This document shows positions 8,763 through 20,503 of a stretch of DNA of 51,016 nt, piece by piece (positions within the stretch are counted from its first letter, which is position 1; every line of letters starts with the position of its first letter). A program made the position numbers and the translations under genes. The notes beneath the pieces were generated by a model. The model worked only from the letters and a program-made list of their open reading frames with translations. It was not told where the DNA came from and ran no database searches. Source of the stretch: Photobacterium damselae (GTDB taxonomy: Bacteria > Pseudomonadota > Gammaproteobacteria > Enterobacterales > Vibrionaceae); the NCBI RefSeq assembly GCF_003026815.1, contig NZ_PYOG01000027.1, positions 1 through 51,016 of the forward strand. The letters run 5' to 3'.

Positions 8763-9026
8763 ATGGCTAAGGGGCAATCTCTGCAAGACCCGTTTTTAAA
8801 TGCGCTGCGTCGTGAAAGAATTCCGGTGTCTATTTATCTGGTTAACGGTATCAAACTACAAGGCCAAATCGAATCGTTTGATCAGTTTGTGATCCTACTT
8901 AAAAACACTGTAAACCAGATGGTTTATAAACACGCAATTTCAACAGTTGTACCTGCTCGTCCGGTGAATCATCACCACGCAGCAACAGGCACAGCTGAGC
9001 GTCCTCAAGAAAAAATTGAAGAGTAA
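8763..9026 (+). CDS. hfq: RNA chaperone Hfq
   Basis: Hfq is the hexameric Sm-like protein that pairs small RNAs with mRNAs. The 87-aa product has the core sequence [20 protein letters not shown], the Sm2 motif [10 protein letters not shown], and a short polar C-terminal tail with a HHH cluster. An AAGGA ribosome site precedes the ATG. The 86-nt gap after miaA contains TATACT (8685-8690), so hfq may have its own promoter as in E. coli. Confidence 0.97.
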   Translation: MAKGQSLQDPFLNALRRERIPVSIYLVNGIKLQGQIESFDQFVILLKNTVNQMVYKHAISTVVPARPVNHHHAATGTAERPQEKIEE

Positions 9027-9052
9027 TATTCTTCAATTAAGGAGTTGATAGC

Positions 9053-10342
9053 TTGTTTGACCGTTATGAAGCCGGTGAGCAGGCCGTACTTGTTCATGTC
9101 AACTTCACGCAAGAAGGGGAATGGGAAGACTTACGTGAATTTGAAATGTTGGTCTCTTCGGCGGGAGTCAATTCGCTACGTGTAGTAACAGGTAGTCGAA
9201 AAACTCCCCACCCTAAATATTATGTGGGGGAAGGTAAGGCTTTAGAAATTGCAGATGCAGTTCGCGCTGTTGATGCTGATATTGTGATTTTTAATCACGC
9301 CTTATCTCCTGCACAAGAACGTAACCTTGAGCAATTGTGCCAATGTCGAGTAGTTGATCGTACCGGGTTAATTCTTGATATTTTTGCCCAGCGAGCACGT
9401 ACCCATGAAGGTAAGTTGCAAGTTGAATTAGCTCAGTTACGTCATCTGTCTACTCGATTAATTCGTGGCTGGACTCACCTTGAGCGTCAAAAAGGTGGTA
9501 TCGGTCTACGAGGTCCAGGTGAAACCCAGCTGGAAACCGATAGACGTTTATTGCGTGAGCGTATTAAAGCCATCTTACGTCGTTTAGACAAAGTGGCAAA
9601 ACAGCGAGAGCAGGGCCGACGTGCGAGAAATCGAGCTGAAATCCCAACAATCTCATTAGTTGGTTACACCAACGCGGGTAAGTCTACGTTGTTTAACCGT
9701 ATTACTGATGCTGGCGTTTACGCTGCCGATCAGTTATTCGCAACTCTAGATCCTACCTTGCGTAAAGTTGAAGTCGCAGATGTCGGTACGGCAATATTAG
9801 CTGACACTGTAGGTTTTATTCGTCATTTACCCCATGATTTGGTCGCGGCTTTTAAAGCAACACTAAAAGAGACTCAAGAAGCAGATTTATTGCTTCATGT
9901 TGTAGATGCTAGTGATGATCGCTTCCGTGAAAATATTGATGCTGTTGAAAGTGTCTTAGAAGAAATTGAAGCTCACGAAGTCCCATCATTATTGGTGATG
10001 AATAAAATCGATAATCTAGAAGGTGCCAAACCGCGTATTGAGCGTGATGACGATGGCGTTCCACGTCGAGTTTGGGTTTCTGCTATGGAAGGTATCGGGT
10101 TAGACCTGTTGTTCCAAGCATTAACTGAGCGTCTTTCTGGGACCATGGTAAAACACACACTACGTTTACCACCTGAGTTGATCGGGCGTTATCGTAGTAA
10201 GTTTTATCAATTAGGTTGTATCTTGCGAGAAGAATATGAGTCGGACGGCTGTTTGACCATAGATATCCGCATACAGTTGGCCGATTGGTCACGGTTACAA
10301 AAAAGAGAAAGTACTTCGTTAGATGACTTTATCGTTGCTTAA
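9053..10342 (+). CDS. hflX: Ribosome-associated GTPase HflX
   Basis: HflX is a ribosome-splitting GTPase that rescues stalled 70S particles during heat stress. The N-terminal HflX domain (HPKYYVGEGK; QLRHLSTRLIRGWTHLERQ) is followed by a G domain with GYTNAGKST (about 204), DTVGFIRHLPHDLV and NKID. The start is a TTG with a strong AAGGAG at 9039-9044 and 8-nt spacing. The resulting N-terminus MFDRYEAGEQ matches the family. The length of 429 aa is normal. Confidence 0.95.
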   Translation: MFDRYEAGEQAVLVHVNFTQEGEWEDLREFEMLVSSAGVNSLRVVTGSRKTPHPKYYVGEGKALEIADAVRAVDADIVIFNHALSPAQERNLEQLCQCRVVDRTGLILDIFAQRARTHEGKLQVELAQLRHLSTRLIRGWTHLERQKGGIGLRGPGETQLETDRRLLRERIKAILRRLDKVAKQREQGRRARNRAEIPTISLVGYTNAGKSTLFNRITDAGVYAADQLFATLDPTLRKVEVADVGTAILADTVGFIRHLPHDLVAAFKATLKETQEADLLLHVVDASDDRFRENIDAVESVLEEIEAHEVPSLLVMNKIDNLEGAKPRIERDDDGVPRRVWVSAMEGIGLDLLFQALTERLSGTMVKHTLRLPPELIGRYRSKFYQLGCILREEYESDGCLTIDIRIQLADWSRLQKRESTSLDDFIVA

Positions 10343-10395
10343 TGGATTGCTAAAGTAATAAAACTGTCGTCATATCATACTGATGGAGTTCTATA

Positions 10396-11559
10396 ATGGC
10401 GTGGAATGAGCCTGGCAATAACGGCGACCGCGACAATGATCCTTGGGGAAATAACAATAAAAATCGTGGTGGTCGCGATCAAGGACCACCAGATTTAGAT
10501 GAAGTTTTCTCAAAGCTCAGTCGTAAGGTTGGCGGAATTTTAGGGAATAACAAAGGGTCTTCTTCTGGCGGCGGAGCCGTTGGTTTAGGAGCCGTTGCAG
10601 TATTAGCTGCTGCAGTTTGGGGTTTCTCTGGTTTTTATACCATCGGGGAAGCGGAACAAGGTGTGGTATTACGATTTGGTAAGTTTGACCAAATTGTAAA
10701 ACCAGGTTTGAACTGGAAACCAACTTTTATTGATGAAGTGATTCCAGTAAACGTACAAGCGATTCGTTCGCTACGTGCATCAGGCCTAATGCTCACTAAA
10801 GACGAAAACGTACTGAAAGTTGAAATGGATGTTCAGTATCGTGTCGATAATGCTGAAAAGTATTTATTTAGTGTAACTAATGCCGATGATAGCTTACGTC
10901 AAGCAACTGATTCTGCACTACGTGCTGTTATTGGTGACTCAACAATGGATGAGGCACTAACAACTGGCCGTCAGGCAATTCGAGCTGATACCCAAGAGGC
11001 GATTGATAAGATCATTGCTAAATATAATATGGGTATCCGTGTTGTTGATGTGAACTTCCAGTCTGCTCGTCCACCGGAAGCGGTAAAAGATGCATTTGAT
11101 GATGCTATTGCTGCCCGTGAGGATGAGGAGCGTTATGTTCGTGAAGCCGAAGCTTACAGCAATGATATCTTGCCAAAAGCAATTGGTCGTGCAGAGCGTA
11201 TTAAGAACGAAGCCGAAGGTTATTCTGAGCGTGTTGTTAATGGTGCGCTAGGTGATGTAGCTCAGTTTGATAAGCTATTACCTGAATACCTAAAAGCAAA
11301 AGAAGTGACACGTGAGCGTTTGTATCTCGATACCATGGAACGTGTGTACAGCAATACAAGTAAAGTGTTAATTGACACTAAATCAAATGGTAACTTGCTG
11401 TATTTACCGCTTGATAAAATGATCAATCAAGCACCTAAAGCGAAGGCTCCTGAAACTGACAGTCAAAGTTTCAGTGGTATCGAGTTAGAGAAAGTTGAAC
11501 CACAAACTCCAGTGACTCCTGTACCTCGTACAGAAACTGGTCGTCAGGGGAGATATTAA
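10396..11559 (+). CDS. hflK: FtsH protease modulator HflK
   Basis: HflK pairs with HflC in a large membrane complex around the FtsH protease and modulates its activity. The 387-aa protein has a Gly/Asn/Asp-rich cytoplasmic N-terminus, one membrane segment at about residues 61-82, and a periplasmic SPFH/prohibitin domain beginning GEAEQGVVLRFGKF. A Pro/Thr-rich tail ends it. hflC starts 2 nt after the stop. Confidence 0.95.
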   Translation: MAWNEPGNNGDRDNDPWGNNNKNRGGRDQGPPDLDEVFSKLSRKVGGILGNNKGSSSGGGAVGLGAVAVLAAAVWGFSGFYTIGEAEQGVVLRFGKFDQIVKPGLNWKPTFIDEVIPVNVQAIRSLRASGLMLTKDENVLKVEMDVQYRVDNAEKYLFSVTNADDSLRQATDSALRAVIGDSTMDEALTTGRQAIRADTQEAIDKIIAKYNMGIRVVDVNFQSARPPEAVKDAFDDAIAAREDEERYVREAEAYSNDILPKAIGRAERIKNEAEGYSERVVNGALGDVAQFDKLLPEYLKAKEVTRERLYLDTMERVYSNTSKVLIDTKSNGNLLYLPLDKMINQAPKAKAPETDSQSFSGIELEKVEPQTPVTPVPRTETGRQGRY

Positions 11560-11561
11560 TT

Positions 11562-12572
11562 ATGCGTAAGTTAATGATCCCAGTTGTGGTGATTTTTATT
11601 GCTCTATTGCTGATGTCTGTCTTCGTTGTTAAGGAAGGCGAGCGTGGTATCGTGGTTCGTTTCGGTCGAATTATCAAAGATAACAATACTGAAGTGGCTC
11701 AGGTCTACGCACCAGGTTTGCATTTTAAAGTGCCTGTGTTTGATCGTGTTCATATGTTAGATGCACGTATTCAAACTATGGACGATCAAGCAGACCGTTT
11801 CCTTACTGCAGAGAAAAAAGACGTTATTATCGATACTTATGTTAAGTGGCGTATCCAAAACTTTGGTCAGTACTACTTAGCAACGGGTGGCGGTAATATT
11901 TCAACGGCTGAAGCGCTACTAAAGCGTAAAGTGGTTGATAGTCTTCGCGCAGAAATCGGTGCTAAAGAGATCAAGCAAATTGTCTCTGGTAAAGACAGTG
12001 CGCAGCCAAAAGCTGCGAAAACTGATGATGCTAACGATCAACAGACTCAAATTGCTGAAGAGATTGTTAAAGGTCTACTGCCTGAAAATGATGTTAAAGA
12101 AGTAGAAGGTCAGCGTGATCAAATCATGGCCGATGTACTAAGTGAAACTCGTGATAGTGCGAAAGATCTTGGTATTGAAGTGGTGGATTTCCGTATTAAG
12201 AAAATCAACCTACCAGATGAAATCAGCGAATCTATCTACCGTCGTATGCGAGCAGAACGTGAGTCGGTTGCGCGTAGTTACCGTTCTCAAGGTCGTCAGC
12301 GTGCAGAAGAGCTACGTGCTCGTGCTGAACTAAAAGTAGCGACTATCTTAGCTGAAGCAAACCGTAAAGCTCAGGTTTTACGCGGTGATGCAGATGCTCA
12401 AGCAGCCGATACTTATGCTGAAGCGTATACGAAGAACCCTGAATTCTTTAGTTTCTGGCGTTCATTAAAGGCTTATGAGAAGAGCTTCAATTCGAAGAAT
12501 GACGTACTGGTTATCGACCCTGATACAGAGTTCTTCCGTTACATGAACCAAGCAAATCCAAAAGCGAATTAA
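11562..12572 (+). CDS. hflC: FtsH protease modulator HflC
   Basis: HflC is the partner of HflK. It has an N-terminal membrane anchor (about residues 4-22), then the SPFH domain starting VKEGERGIVVRFGRI. A polar, Lys/Asp/Gln-rich insert (about 148-175) interrupts the domain, and the helical region with RMRAERE and ELRARAELKV follows. Its length of 336 aa is typical. It is the last gene before a strong terminator. Confidence 0.95.
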   Translation: MRKLMIPVVVIFIALLLMSVFVVKEGERGIVVRFGRIIKDNNTEVAQVYAPGLHFKVPVFDRVHMLDARIQTMDDQADRFLTAEKKDVIIDTYVKWRIQNFGQYYLATGGGNISTAEALLKRKVVDSLRAEIGAKEIKQIVSGKDSAQPKAAKTDDANDQQTQIAEEIVKGLLPENDVKEVEGQRDQIMADVLSETRDSAKDLGIEVVDFRIKKINLPDEISESIYRRMRAERESVARSYRSQGRQRAEELRARAELKVATILAEANRKAQVLRGDADAQAADTYAEAYTKNPEFFSFWRSLKAYEKSFNSKNDVLVIDPDTEFFRYMNQANPKAN

Positions 12573-12611
12573 GTAAAGGCTTGGCTCTGATAACGAGCTC
12601 TTTATAATAGG

Positions 12612-12642
12612 AAGACAAGGTCTTGTGGCCTTGTCTTTTTTT
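12612..12642 (+). terminator. Rho-independent terminator after hflC
   Basis: AAGACAAGG (12612-12620) pairs with CCTTGTCTT (12629-12637) and a T run follows. It closes the tsaE-to-hflC gene series 40 nt after hflC and just before the DUF2065 gene. Confidence 0.85.
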
Positions 12643-12659
12643 ATTCTGAGTAAAAAATT

Positions 12660-12854
12660 ATGGCAAATTCAATTTGGTTGGCTATCGGGCTAGTCTTAGT
12701 CTTTGAAGGTTTGGGGCCACTGCTTGCTCCTCGTGGCTGGCGTGACATGGTTGGCCAATTAAGTCAGCAAAGTGATAACACATTACGCCGTATTGGTGGC
12801 TGTTTGGTGGTTGCTGGTGTAGTGATAGCCTATATGATGTATTCCTCACTCTAG
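12660..12854 (+). CDS. DUF2065 family small membrane protein (YjeT-like)
   Basis: The 64-aa protein has two hydrophobic helices: residues about 5-22 (LAIGLVLVFEGLGPLLAP) and the C-terminal GGCLVVAGVVIAYMMY. The motif FEGLGPLLAPRGWR matches the DUF2065 family. E. coli YjeT occupies the same place between hflC and purA. The function is unknown. The strong terminator upstream means it needs its own promoter or read-through. Confidence 0.85.
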   Translation: MANSIWLAIGLVLVFEGLGPLLAPRGWRDMVGQLSQQSDNTLRRIGGCLVVAGVVIAYMMYSSL

Positions 12855-12937
12855 TATTTCGTAATTTGCGCATTGGATTTGGCCGTTTTGGTCTAAATGG
12901 TCAAAAAATGACTGCAAGGCGTGAGTTAAGGTGCTAG

Positions 12938-14287
<1,350 letters not shown>

Positions 14288-14322
14288 TTGATCTAGTTCG
14301 TAGCTGAAAAATGCTTAAATCG

Positions 14323-14350
14323 AAAGCCAGCCTTAGTGCTGGCTTTTTGT
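14323..14350 (+). terminator. Rho-independent terminator after purA
   Basis: AAAGCCAGC (14323-14331) pairs with GCTGGCTTT (14338-14346) around CTTAGT, followed by T. Confidence 0.85.
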
Positions 14351-14478
14351 TATCTAAAATATATAAACCGTTGCAATTTAAGATGTGATCTTGAGGCAGA
14401 AAATTGACCGAGCCAAGGTCTAAAGTTCGGCGGTTATTGGTCGATACTTAATTATCGCAATAATAATGAGAGCTAATA

Positions 14479-15108
14479 ATGAAGCCTGCCGTAAAGTTAT
14501 GGCTGTTAAGTGCCGCTATCATACCTATTTGGGGTTGGTCTCAAGGGGTTGGCGATGCTGTGCCTGTTTATTCAGACTCTCAATTGATCCATCTTTTTGA
14601 AACCAATAGTCAGTTAGCACAGGTAAAAGCTGATGATTGCCAATTGGTCCAAGATATTATAGCTAGAGCAAGACGTGTTCAGTCTCCCGCTTACCAGTTT
14701 CTTTATGGTGATATGTTAGCTTGGGGAGTCTGTGTGCCCAAAGATGCGGAAACTGGGCTCTACTATATGAAGAAAGCGGCAAATCAGGGCTTACCAGCAG
14801 CACTTGAGCAATTAGGTCGTTATTACGCAACAGGTACTTTGGTTCAACAAGACAGAGATCGAGCGATCTTGTATCTTCGTGAAGCGGCTGCAATGGGAAA
14901 TATTGCAGCAAGAATTCGGCTAGCCGAACTGTTACTTAAAGATTATGGCAGCCCATTGGATTATGAAGACGCATATCGGTGGCTCTATTTCAGTGTGACC
15001 GACAACCGAAATCAACATCAGCGTATTACTCAGCTACGTCGTCGACTAGAGCATCAAATGCCCGCTAATATTATCGCCAGAGCCAAGCGAGAAGAGCTGC
15101 TTTGGTAG
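14479..15108 (+). CDS. motX: Sodium-type polar flagellar motor protein MotX
   Basis: MotX, with MotY, forms the periplasmic T ring that holds the PomA/PomB sodium stators around the polar flagellar basal body. The 209-aa product has an N-terminal signal peptide (about residues 1-21) and Sel1/TPR-like repeats (GLYYMKKAANQGLPAALEQL; AILYLREAAAMGNIAARIRL). The cysteines DDCQ and GVCVPKD are likely disulfide partners. The position directly after purA is the same as in vibrios. The call rests on the repeat architecture, length and this synteny. Confidence 0.85.
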   Translation: MKPAVKLWLLSAAIIPIWGWSQGVGDAVPVYSDSQLIHLFETNSQLAQVKADDCQLVQDIIARARRVQSPAYQFLYGDMLAWGVCVPKDAETGLYYMKKAANQGLPAALEQLGRYYATGTLVQQDRDRAILYLREAAAMGNIAARIRLAELLLKDYGSPLDYEDAYRWLYFSVTDNRNQHQRITQLRRRLEHQMPANIIARAKREELLW

Positions 15109-15114
15109 ATCAAA

Positions 15115-15140
15115 AAAACCTCCGTAAATGGAGGTTTTCT
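15115..15140. terminator. Bidirectional terminator between motX and hmp
   Basis: AAAACCTCC (15115-15123) pairs with GGAGGTTTT (15130-15138). A-rich and T-rich flanks on the two sides let it serve motX (+) and convergent hmp (-). Confidence 0.8.
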
Positions 15141-15171
15141 CTTTTAGGCTATTGGCAACAATGTAAAGTGA

Positions 15172-16359
15172 TTAGATCACTTTATGAGGACCAAAGCATT
15201 CATAATGTAGACGGTCTTGCTCAACACCCATCGCCATAAGTTGTTTGGCAACGTGTTGCATGAATCCAACTGGGCCACAGAAATAAAACTGCATATCTTT
15301 ATCTTTAGTCAATTCTGCTGCTAATTGAGTCAGATCTATCAAGCCCACATAATCATAATCTTCACTTAATACATCATCGGCTTGTGGTTCTTGATACCAA
15401 GTAGTTGGCTTAATTTGAGCATTTTTTAGTGCTAATTGCTTGATGTGATCTTTAAAGGCGTGATGACGACCATTGTGCGCAGCGTGGAGCCAATAAACGG
15501 ATTGATCGTGTTGTTGTAGAGTTTCTAGCATGGCAAGTGTTGGCGTTAAACCGACACCTGCAGAAATAAGAGTCACAGGAGCCGTTGGGTTCTCTTCCAA
15601 GAAAAAGTCACCCGCAGGCGCAGCCAATAGTACTTTATCACCCTCAACTAAGCTATCATGAAGATAACTTGATACTAAACCACCATCTTCACGCTTAACC
15701 GAGATTCGGTATGTATTTGGCTGGGGTGCGCTTGATAAGCTGTATTGACGAATTTCTTGGAACTCGAACTGCTCAGGCTTTAAGTAAACACCTAAATATT
15801 GACCTGGTTTAAATGCTGCAACCGGTTGGCCATCCGTTGGTTTAAATGTGAAGCTCGTAATGACATCACTTTCTTGGCGCTTTTCAACGAGTTCAAATTC
15901 GCGAGTACCGCGCCAGCCACCTTGCTTTGCTTCATTTTCTTGGTAAATATCTTCTTCACGAGTAATAAAAATATTAGCCAATACGCCATAAGCTTCGGCC
16001 CAAGCGTCTAAAACTTCCTGCCCAGGGGATAGCAATTCATCAATAGTGGCCAATAAATGATGACCAACAATTTGATATTGCTCTGCTGTTATCATAAAAC
16101 TGGTGTGTTTATGAGCAATTTTTTCAACTGCAGGTAATAGAGCTTCAAGATTTTCAATGTTAGTCGCATAGGCACAAATTGCATTAAATAATGCTTCTCG
16201 TTGCGCACCATTTCGTTGGTGACTTAAATTGAAAATATCTTTAAGTTCAGGGTTATGCTGAAACATACGCTGATAAAAATGGGCAGTTAAGGCAGGACCT
16301 GTCTCTGCAATTACCGGCGTTGTTGCTTTAACAATATCGATAGTTTGTTGGCTAATCAT
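15172..16359 (-). CDS. hmp: Flavohemoglobin Hmp, nitric oxide dioxygenase
   Basis: Hmp oxidises nitric oxide to nitrate using O2 and NAD(P)H. The N-terminal globin domain (about 1-140) contains the heme-pocket region AHKHTSFMI. The FAD domain has RQYSLSSAP. The NAD domain has [14 protein letters not shown] and ends [10 protein letters not shown]. The frame is open to 16434, but the ATG at 16359 gives 395 aa, matching the family, and starts [10 protein letters not shown]. It is divergent from nsrR, with an NsrR-like operator over its promoter. Confidence 0.96.
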   Translation of the reverse strand: MISQQTIDIVKATTPVIAETGPALTAHFYQRMFQHNPELKDIFNLSHQRNGAQREALFNAICAYATNIENLEALLPAVEKIAHKHTSFMITAEQYQIVGHHLLATIDELLSPGQEVLDAWAEAYGVLANIFITREEDIYQENEAKQGGWRGTREFELVEKRQESDVITSFTFKPTDGQPVAAFKPGQYLGVYLKPEQFEFQEIRQYSLSSAPQPNTYRISVKREDGGLVSSYLHDSLVEGDKVLLAAPAGDFFLEENPTAPVTLISAGVGLTPTLAMLETLQQHDQSVYWLHAAHNGRHHAFKDHIKQLALKNAQIKPTTWYQEPQADDVLSEDYDYVGLIDLTQLAAELTKDKDMQFYFCGPVGFMQHVAKQLMAMGVEQDRLHYECFGPHKVI

Positions 16360-16398
16360 TACTTCTTTCTCTAACTTGTATTTATAATATATGTTATA

Positions 16399-16428
16399 TG
16401 TTGTATCTGATAGGTATCTTTTAGTCAA
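16399..16428 (-). promoter_or_regulatory. hmp promoter with overlapping NsrR-like operator
   Basis: On the minus strand, TTGACT (16423-16428) is followed after 17 nt by TACAAC (16400-16405). Positions 16399-16420 on the minus strand read AAGATAC, seven bases, then AGATAC. This closely resembles the AAGATGC/AGATACATC arrangement I recall for the E. coli hmp NsrR site. Binding here would block hmp and could autoregulate nsrR, which starts about 45 nt away. Confidence 0.6.
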
Positions 16429-16464
16429 GAACAAGATTAAAATATTGCAAAGGAGGAGTTATTT

Positions 16465-16893
16465 GTGCAGTTAACAAGTTTTACCGATTATGGCCTAAGA
16501 GCCTTGATATATCTGGCAACTTTACCTCAAGGTGAGTTGACCAGTATTACTAAAGTAACCGAAACCTATAATGTTTCACGAAATCATATGGTCAAAATTA
16601 TTAATAAACTTGGCCAATTAGGATACGTTGAAACTGTTCGAGGTAAAAATGGCGGAATTCGCTTAGGTATGGCTGCTGAAAGCATTGTACTGGGTGATGT
16701 AGTTCGTGCCATTGAACCGCTGCAAATTGTTAATTGTAGCGATGAGTTTTGTCATATTACGCCAGCATGTCGTTTGAAGAATGTGCTAGCGGACGCGCGC
16801 GCAGTATTTTTGGCTGAGTTGGATAAACATACGTTGGCCTCATTAGTTGATGATAATCCACCACTGCGCATTTTATTGAATCATATTGACTAA
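16465..16893 (+). CDS. nsrR: Nitric-oxide-sensing repressor NsrR
   Basis: This Rrf2-family regulator has an iron-sulfur cluster that is destroyed by NO, which releases hmp and related genes. The protein is 142 aa. It has an N-terminal winged helix ([27 protein letters not shown]) and the three cluster cysteines C91, C96 and C102 in [13 protein letters not shown]. The start is a GTG with a perfect AGGAGG at 16451-16456. It is divergent from its expected target hmp and upstream of rnr, the order found in E. coli. Confidence 0.95.
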   Translation: MQLTSFTDYGLRALIYLATLPQGELTSITKVTETYNVSRNHMVKIINKLGQLGYVETVRGKNGGIRLGMAAESIVLGDVVRAIEPLQIVNCSDEFCHITPACRLKNVLADARAVFLAELDKHTLASLVDDNPPLRILLNHID

Positions 16894-17029
16894 CAGTCTG
16901 TTTTTACTGAACTTATAACTTCTCAGTAAATAATATTTAGTGGAGCTTGTCACGATAGTGAACTGGCTCCCATCTTTCACCTATCGGCGCAATATACTTA
17001 AGGTATGTTAGGGCCAACAGGATCAACAT

Positions 17030-19615
17030 ATGTCTACAGGTACAACCGATTTACCGGTCGACCCATTTCGCGATCGCGAAGCAACTAACTATGAAAATCC
17101 GATTCCAAGTCGCGAGATGCTACTTGAAGTGATTCGAGGCTTTGATACGCCAATCAGTCGTGATCAGTTGTTTGCGGAATTGAAATTGGAAGGGGATGAC
17201 CAATACGAAGGATTACGCCGTCGCTTACGTGCGATGGAGCGTGATGGTCAATTAATTTTTACTCGTCGTCAGTGTTATGCACTGCCTGAACGTCTGGATC
17301 TGATCAAAGGTTACGTCATGGGTCACCGTGATGGTTTTGGCTTTGTTCGTCCAGAAGGCAACATGTCAAAAGACGACGATTTACTGCTGCCTGTTCATCA
17401 GATGCGCGGTGTGATCCACGGTGATTACATTTTAGCTCAAGTGGCAGGTGTCGATAAACGTGGTCGCAAAGAAGGTCGCGTAGTTCGAGTATTAAAACCA
17501 ACAACGGCTCAAATTGTTGGTCGCTTCTTTATTGAAGATGGCATGGGTTATGTGGTGCCAGATGATTCACGTATTGCGCAAGATATCGTGATTCCACAAG
17601 CCGATCGCTTAGGTGCCCGTATGGGTAATGTGGTGGTGGTTGAAATCACCCAACGAGCGACTCGTCAGTACAACGCTGTAGGTAAAGTGGTGGAAGTCCT
17701 TGGTGAAAATATGGCACCAGGTATGGAAATTGAAATCGCGTTACGCACCCATGATATTCCTCATGAATGGCCAGCCGATGTTGAAAAACAGATCAAAGAC
17801 TTAACCGAAGAAGTGCCAGAAGAGGCGAAGCAAGGTCGAGTTGATTTGCGTCAGTTGCCATTGGTTACCATTGATGGTGAAGATGCGCGCGACTTTGACG
17901 ATGCTGTCTTTTGTGAGAAGAAAAAATCAGGCGGCTGGCGTCTTTGGGTTGCCATTGCTGATGTGAGCTACTACGTTCGCCACGATTCTGCTTTAGATAA
18001 AGAGGCGGTTAAACGTGGTAACTCGGTTTACTTCCCATCACAAGTTATTCCGATGCTACCTGAAGTGCTATCAAATGGCCTGTGTTCACTTAACCCGCAA
18101 GTGGATCGCTTGTGTATGGTGTGCGAGATGACCATTTCCGATACGGGTAAATTATCTGGTTATAAGCACTACGAAGCGGTAATGAATTCGCATGCCCGTT
18201 TAACGTACACCAAAGTAAGCAAAATGCTTGAAGGTGATGAAGAGTTGCGTGAACGTTATGCGCCACTAGTTCCTCATCTTGAAGAGCTTTATAGCATGTA
18301 TAAAGTGCTAAAAGAGGCTCGTGAAGCACGTGGCGCAATTGAATTTGAAACGGTAGAAACGCAGTTCATTTTCAATGCAGATCGTAAAATTGATCGTATT
18401 GTGCCTGCAGTGCGTAATGATGCGCATAAGATTATCGAAGAATGTATGATCTTAGCCAATATCGCATCGGCTCGTTTTGTTGAAAAAGCCAAAGAGCCTG
18501 CTCTGTATCGTGTGCACGATGTTCCAGGTGAAGAGCGCTTAACAGGATTTCGAGACTTCTTAGGTGAGCTAGGTCTTCAGCTTGATGGTGGTTTTGAGCC
18601 AGCACCTGCTGATTACGCGAAATTGGCACACCAAATCGAAGGCCGTGAAGATAAAGAATTGATTCAAACCATGCTGCTACGCTCAATGAAGCAAGCGGTT
18701 TATCAAGCCGATAATATTGGTCACTTTGGTTTGGCTCTTAAGCAGTATGCTCACTTTACTTCACCAATCCGTCGTTATCCCGATTTAACCTTGCACCGTG
18801 CAATTAAATATCTAATCGCTAAGCAGGAAGGTCGTAATCAAGATCGTTGGACACCAACAGGCGGTTATCACTACTCATTTGATGATATCGATGTGCTAGG
18901 TGAGCAGTGCTCTATGACTGAGCGCCGCGCTGATGATGCGACCCGCGATGTTGCCGATTGGTTGAAATGTGAATACATGCAAGACCACCTAGGCGATGAG
19001 TTCGATGGTGTGATTGCCAACGTGACAGGCTTTGGTTTCTTTGTTCGTCTTAACGAGCTAAATATTGATGGTTTGGTGCATGTTAGTAATTTAGCGAATG
19101 ATTACTATCAATATGACCCGATTGGCCAACGCTTAATTGGTGAAAGTTCAGGTCAAATCTACCGCTTAGGTGACTCTGTCAAAGTAAAAGTGGCTGCAAT
19201 TAATCTAAATGATCGTCAAATTGACTTTGATTTGGTTGGCAGTAAACGTAAAGTACGCGGCGAAGGCAAAACGGCGAAAAACCGTGATAAGAAACAGCGC
19301 ATGCGTAAAGCTGAAGGCCTAAAACGTCAAAGTTTGAAGGTTTATCGTGTTGAGGATGGGGCGGCAGTCGTAGATCCTGCTAAGCAAGAACAACAGCAAG
19401 CAGAGAAAAAGAAAGATTGCCGTTCAACTCGCCAGAAGCTAAAACAAGGTGCTATTCCAAAATTTGAGGATGATAAAGCACCAAAAGGTCGCGGCAAAGG
19501 CGGCAAGAAGAAAGCATCAACCGATACCAAGGCTAAAGCAAAGCCATCGACGGCAGCACGTAAAAAGAAAAAGCAGCGTGCTGGTAAAGCGGAACGAGCA
19601 GCAAAGAAGAAATAA
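17030..19615 (+). CDS. rnr: Ribonuclease R
   Basis: RNase R is a processive 3'-5' exoribonuclease that degrades structured RNA and acts in rRNA and trans-translation quality control. The 861-aa protein has an N-terminal helix-turn-helix, cold-shock domains and the RNB catalytic centre with [12 protein letters not shown]. The SPIRRYPDL motif, an S1 domain ([12 protein letters not shown]) and a long Lys-rich basic tail (from about residue 735) follow. rlmB starts 3 nt after the stop. Confidence 0.96.
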   Translation: MSTGTTDLPVDPFRDREATNYENPIPSREMLLEVIRGFDTPISRDQLFAELKLEGDDQYEGLRRRLRAMERDGQLIFTRRQCYALPERLDLIKGYVMGHRDGFGFVRPEGNMSKDDDLLLPVHQMRGVIHGDYILAQVAGVDKRGRKEGRVVRVLKPTTAQIVGRFFIEDGMGYVVPDDSRIAQDIVIPQADRLGARMGNVVVVEITQRATRQYNAVGKVVEVLGENMAPGMEIEIALRTHDIPHEWPADVEKQIKDLTEEVPEEAKQGRVDLRQLPLVTIDGEDARDFDDAVFCEKKKSGGWRLWVAIADVSYYVRHDSALDKEAVKRGNSVYFPSQVIPMLPEVLSNGLCSLNPQVDRLCMVCEMTISDTGKLSGYKHYEAVMNSHARLTYTKVSKMLEGDEELRERYAPLVPHLEELYSMYKVLKEAREARGAIEFETVETQFIFNADRKIDRIVPAVRNDAHKIIEECMILANIASARFVEKAKEPALYRVHDVPGEERLTGFRDFLGELGLQLDGGFEPAPADYAKLAHQIEGREDKELIQTMLLRSMKQAVYQADNIGHFGLALKQYAHFTSPIRRYPDLTLHRAIKYLIAKQEGRNQDRWTPTGGYHYSFDDIDVLGEQCSMTERRADDATRDVADWLKCEYMQDHLGDEFDGVIANVTGFGFFVRLNELNIDGLVHVSNLANDYYQYDPIGQRLIGESSGQIYRLGDSVKVKVAAINLNDRQIDFDLVGSKRKVRGEGKTAKNRDKKQRMRKAEGLKRQSLKVYRVEDGAAVVDPAKQEQQQAEKKKDCRSTRQKLKQGAIPKFEDDKAPKGRGKGGKKKASTDTKAKAKPSTAARKKKKQRAGKAERAAKKK

Positions 19616-19618
19616 TCC

Positions 19619-20362
19619 ATGAGTAATGAAATGATTTTCGGCATTCACGCCGTTAAAGCAGTATTAGCATCAGATCCTTCCCGTTTTATCGAAGTATTTG
19701 TGCTAAAAGGTCGTCAAGATGAGCGTCTACTGCCAATTCTAAACGAACTTCAAATGCTGGGTGTAACCATGCAGCAAGCGGGTCGTAAGGCATTGGATGA
19801 CAAAGTTCATGGGGCAAACCATCAAGGTATTGTCGCTCGCGTTCGTCCTGGTAAGCAGTTCAATGAAAACGACTTAGATGCGATTTTAGCGGGTAAAGAA
19901 AATCCATTACTGCTGATTCTTGATGGTGTAACCGATCCTCATAACTTAGGTGCTTGTCTACGAAATGCAGATGCAGCCGGTGCGGTAGCGATTATTGTGC
20001 CAAAAGACCGCTCTGCTCAGTTAACAGCTACAGCAAGTAAAGTTGCTTGTGGTGCCGCAGAAGTGGTGCCTTTGGTTCGAGTGACAAACCTTGCTCGTAC
20101 TATGCGTTATCTGCAAGAAGAGAAAAATATCTGGATTGTGGGCACCGCAGGTGAAGCGACTCACGATATTTACCAGACTAAGTTAACCGGTCCGCTTGCT
20201 ATTGTAATGGGAGCAGAAGGTGAAGGTATGCGTCGTCTAACTCGTGAAACGTGCGATGATCTTATTAAGATCCCAATGGCCGGTTCTGTATCGAGTTTGA
20301 ACGTATCTGTTGCTAGCGGCATCTGTCTGTTTGAGGCAGTACGTCAGCGTATCGAGCGCTAA
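19619..20362 (+). CDS. rlmB: 23S rRNA (guanosine-2'-O-)-methyltransferase RlmB
   Basis: This SPOUT-class enzyme methylates the ribose of G2251 in 23S rRNA. The protein is 247 aa. The N-terminal substrate-binding part begins [12 protein letters not shown]. The catalytic domain has [25 protein letters not shown] motif 1 (written here only as family name and position, residues about 101-121), [10 protein letters not shown] and [20 protein letters not shown]. It is co-transcribed with rnr. Confidence 0.95.
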   Translation: MSNEMIFGIHAVKAVLASDPSRFIEVFVLKGRQDERLLPILNELQMLGVTMQQAGRKALDDKVHGANHQGIVARVRPGKQFNENDLDAILAGKENPLLLILDGVTDPHNLGACLRNADAAGAVAIIVPKDRSAQLTATASKVACGAAEVVPLVRVTNLARTMRYLQEEKNIWIVGTAGEATHDIYQTKLTGPLAIVMGAEGEGMRRLTRETCDDLIKIPMAGSVSSLNVSVASGICLFEAVRQRIER

Positions 20363-20396
20363 TCTTAGAAACATTCTTTGTTTAACTCTATGATAG

Positions 20397-20437
20397 AAAA
20401 GCCTAAGGAGGTAATGCTCTTTAGGCTTTTTGTTTTT
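20397..20437 (+). terminator. Rho-independent terminator after rlmB
   Basis: AAAAGCCTAA (20397-20406) pairs with TTAGGCTTTT (20421-20430), followed by a T-rich tail. It separates rnr-rlmB from the rpsF operon. Confidence 0.8.
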
Positions 20438-20460
20438 GTCTCGCCAACAAGAAAATTTGC

Positions 20461-20489
20461 TTGCTAAGATTGTCCAATCTCTGTACTAT
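20461..20489 (+). promoter_or_regulatory. Putative promoter of the rpsF operon
   Basis: TTGCTA (20461-20466), a 17-nt spacer and TACTAT (20484-20489). Transcription would begin near 20496 and leave a leader of about 90 nt before rpsF. Confidence 0.55.
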
Positions 20490-20503
20490 CCTGCCTCTAA
20501 ATT

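Noticed and set aside
19342..19644. Minus-strand frame opposite the RNase R tail
   Set aside because: It arises from the Lys-rich repetitive C-terminus of rnr read backwards (Phe-rich, low complexity).
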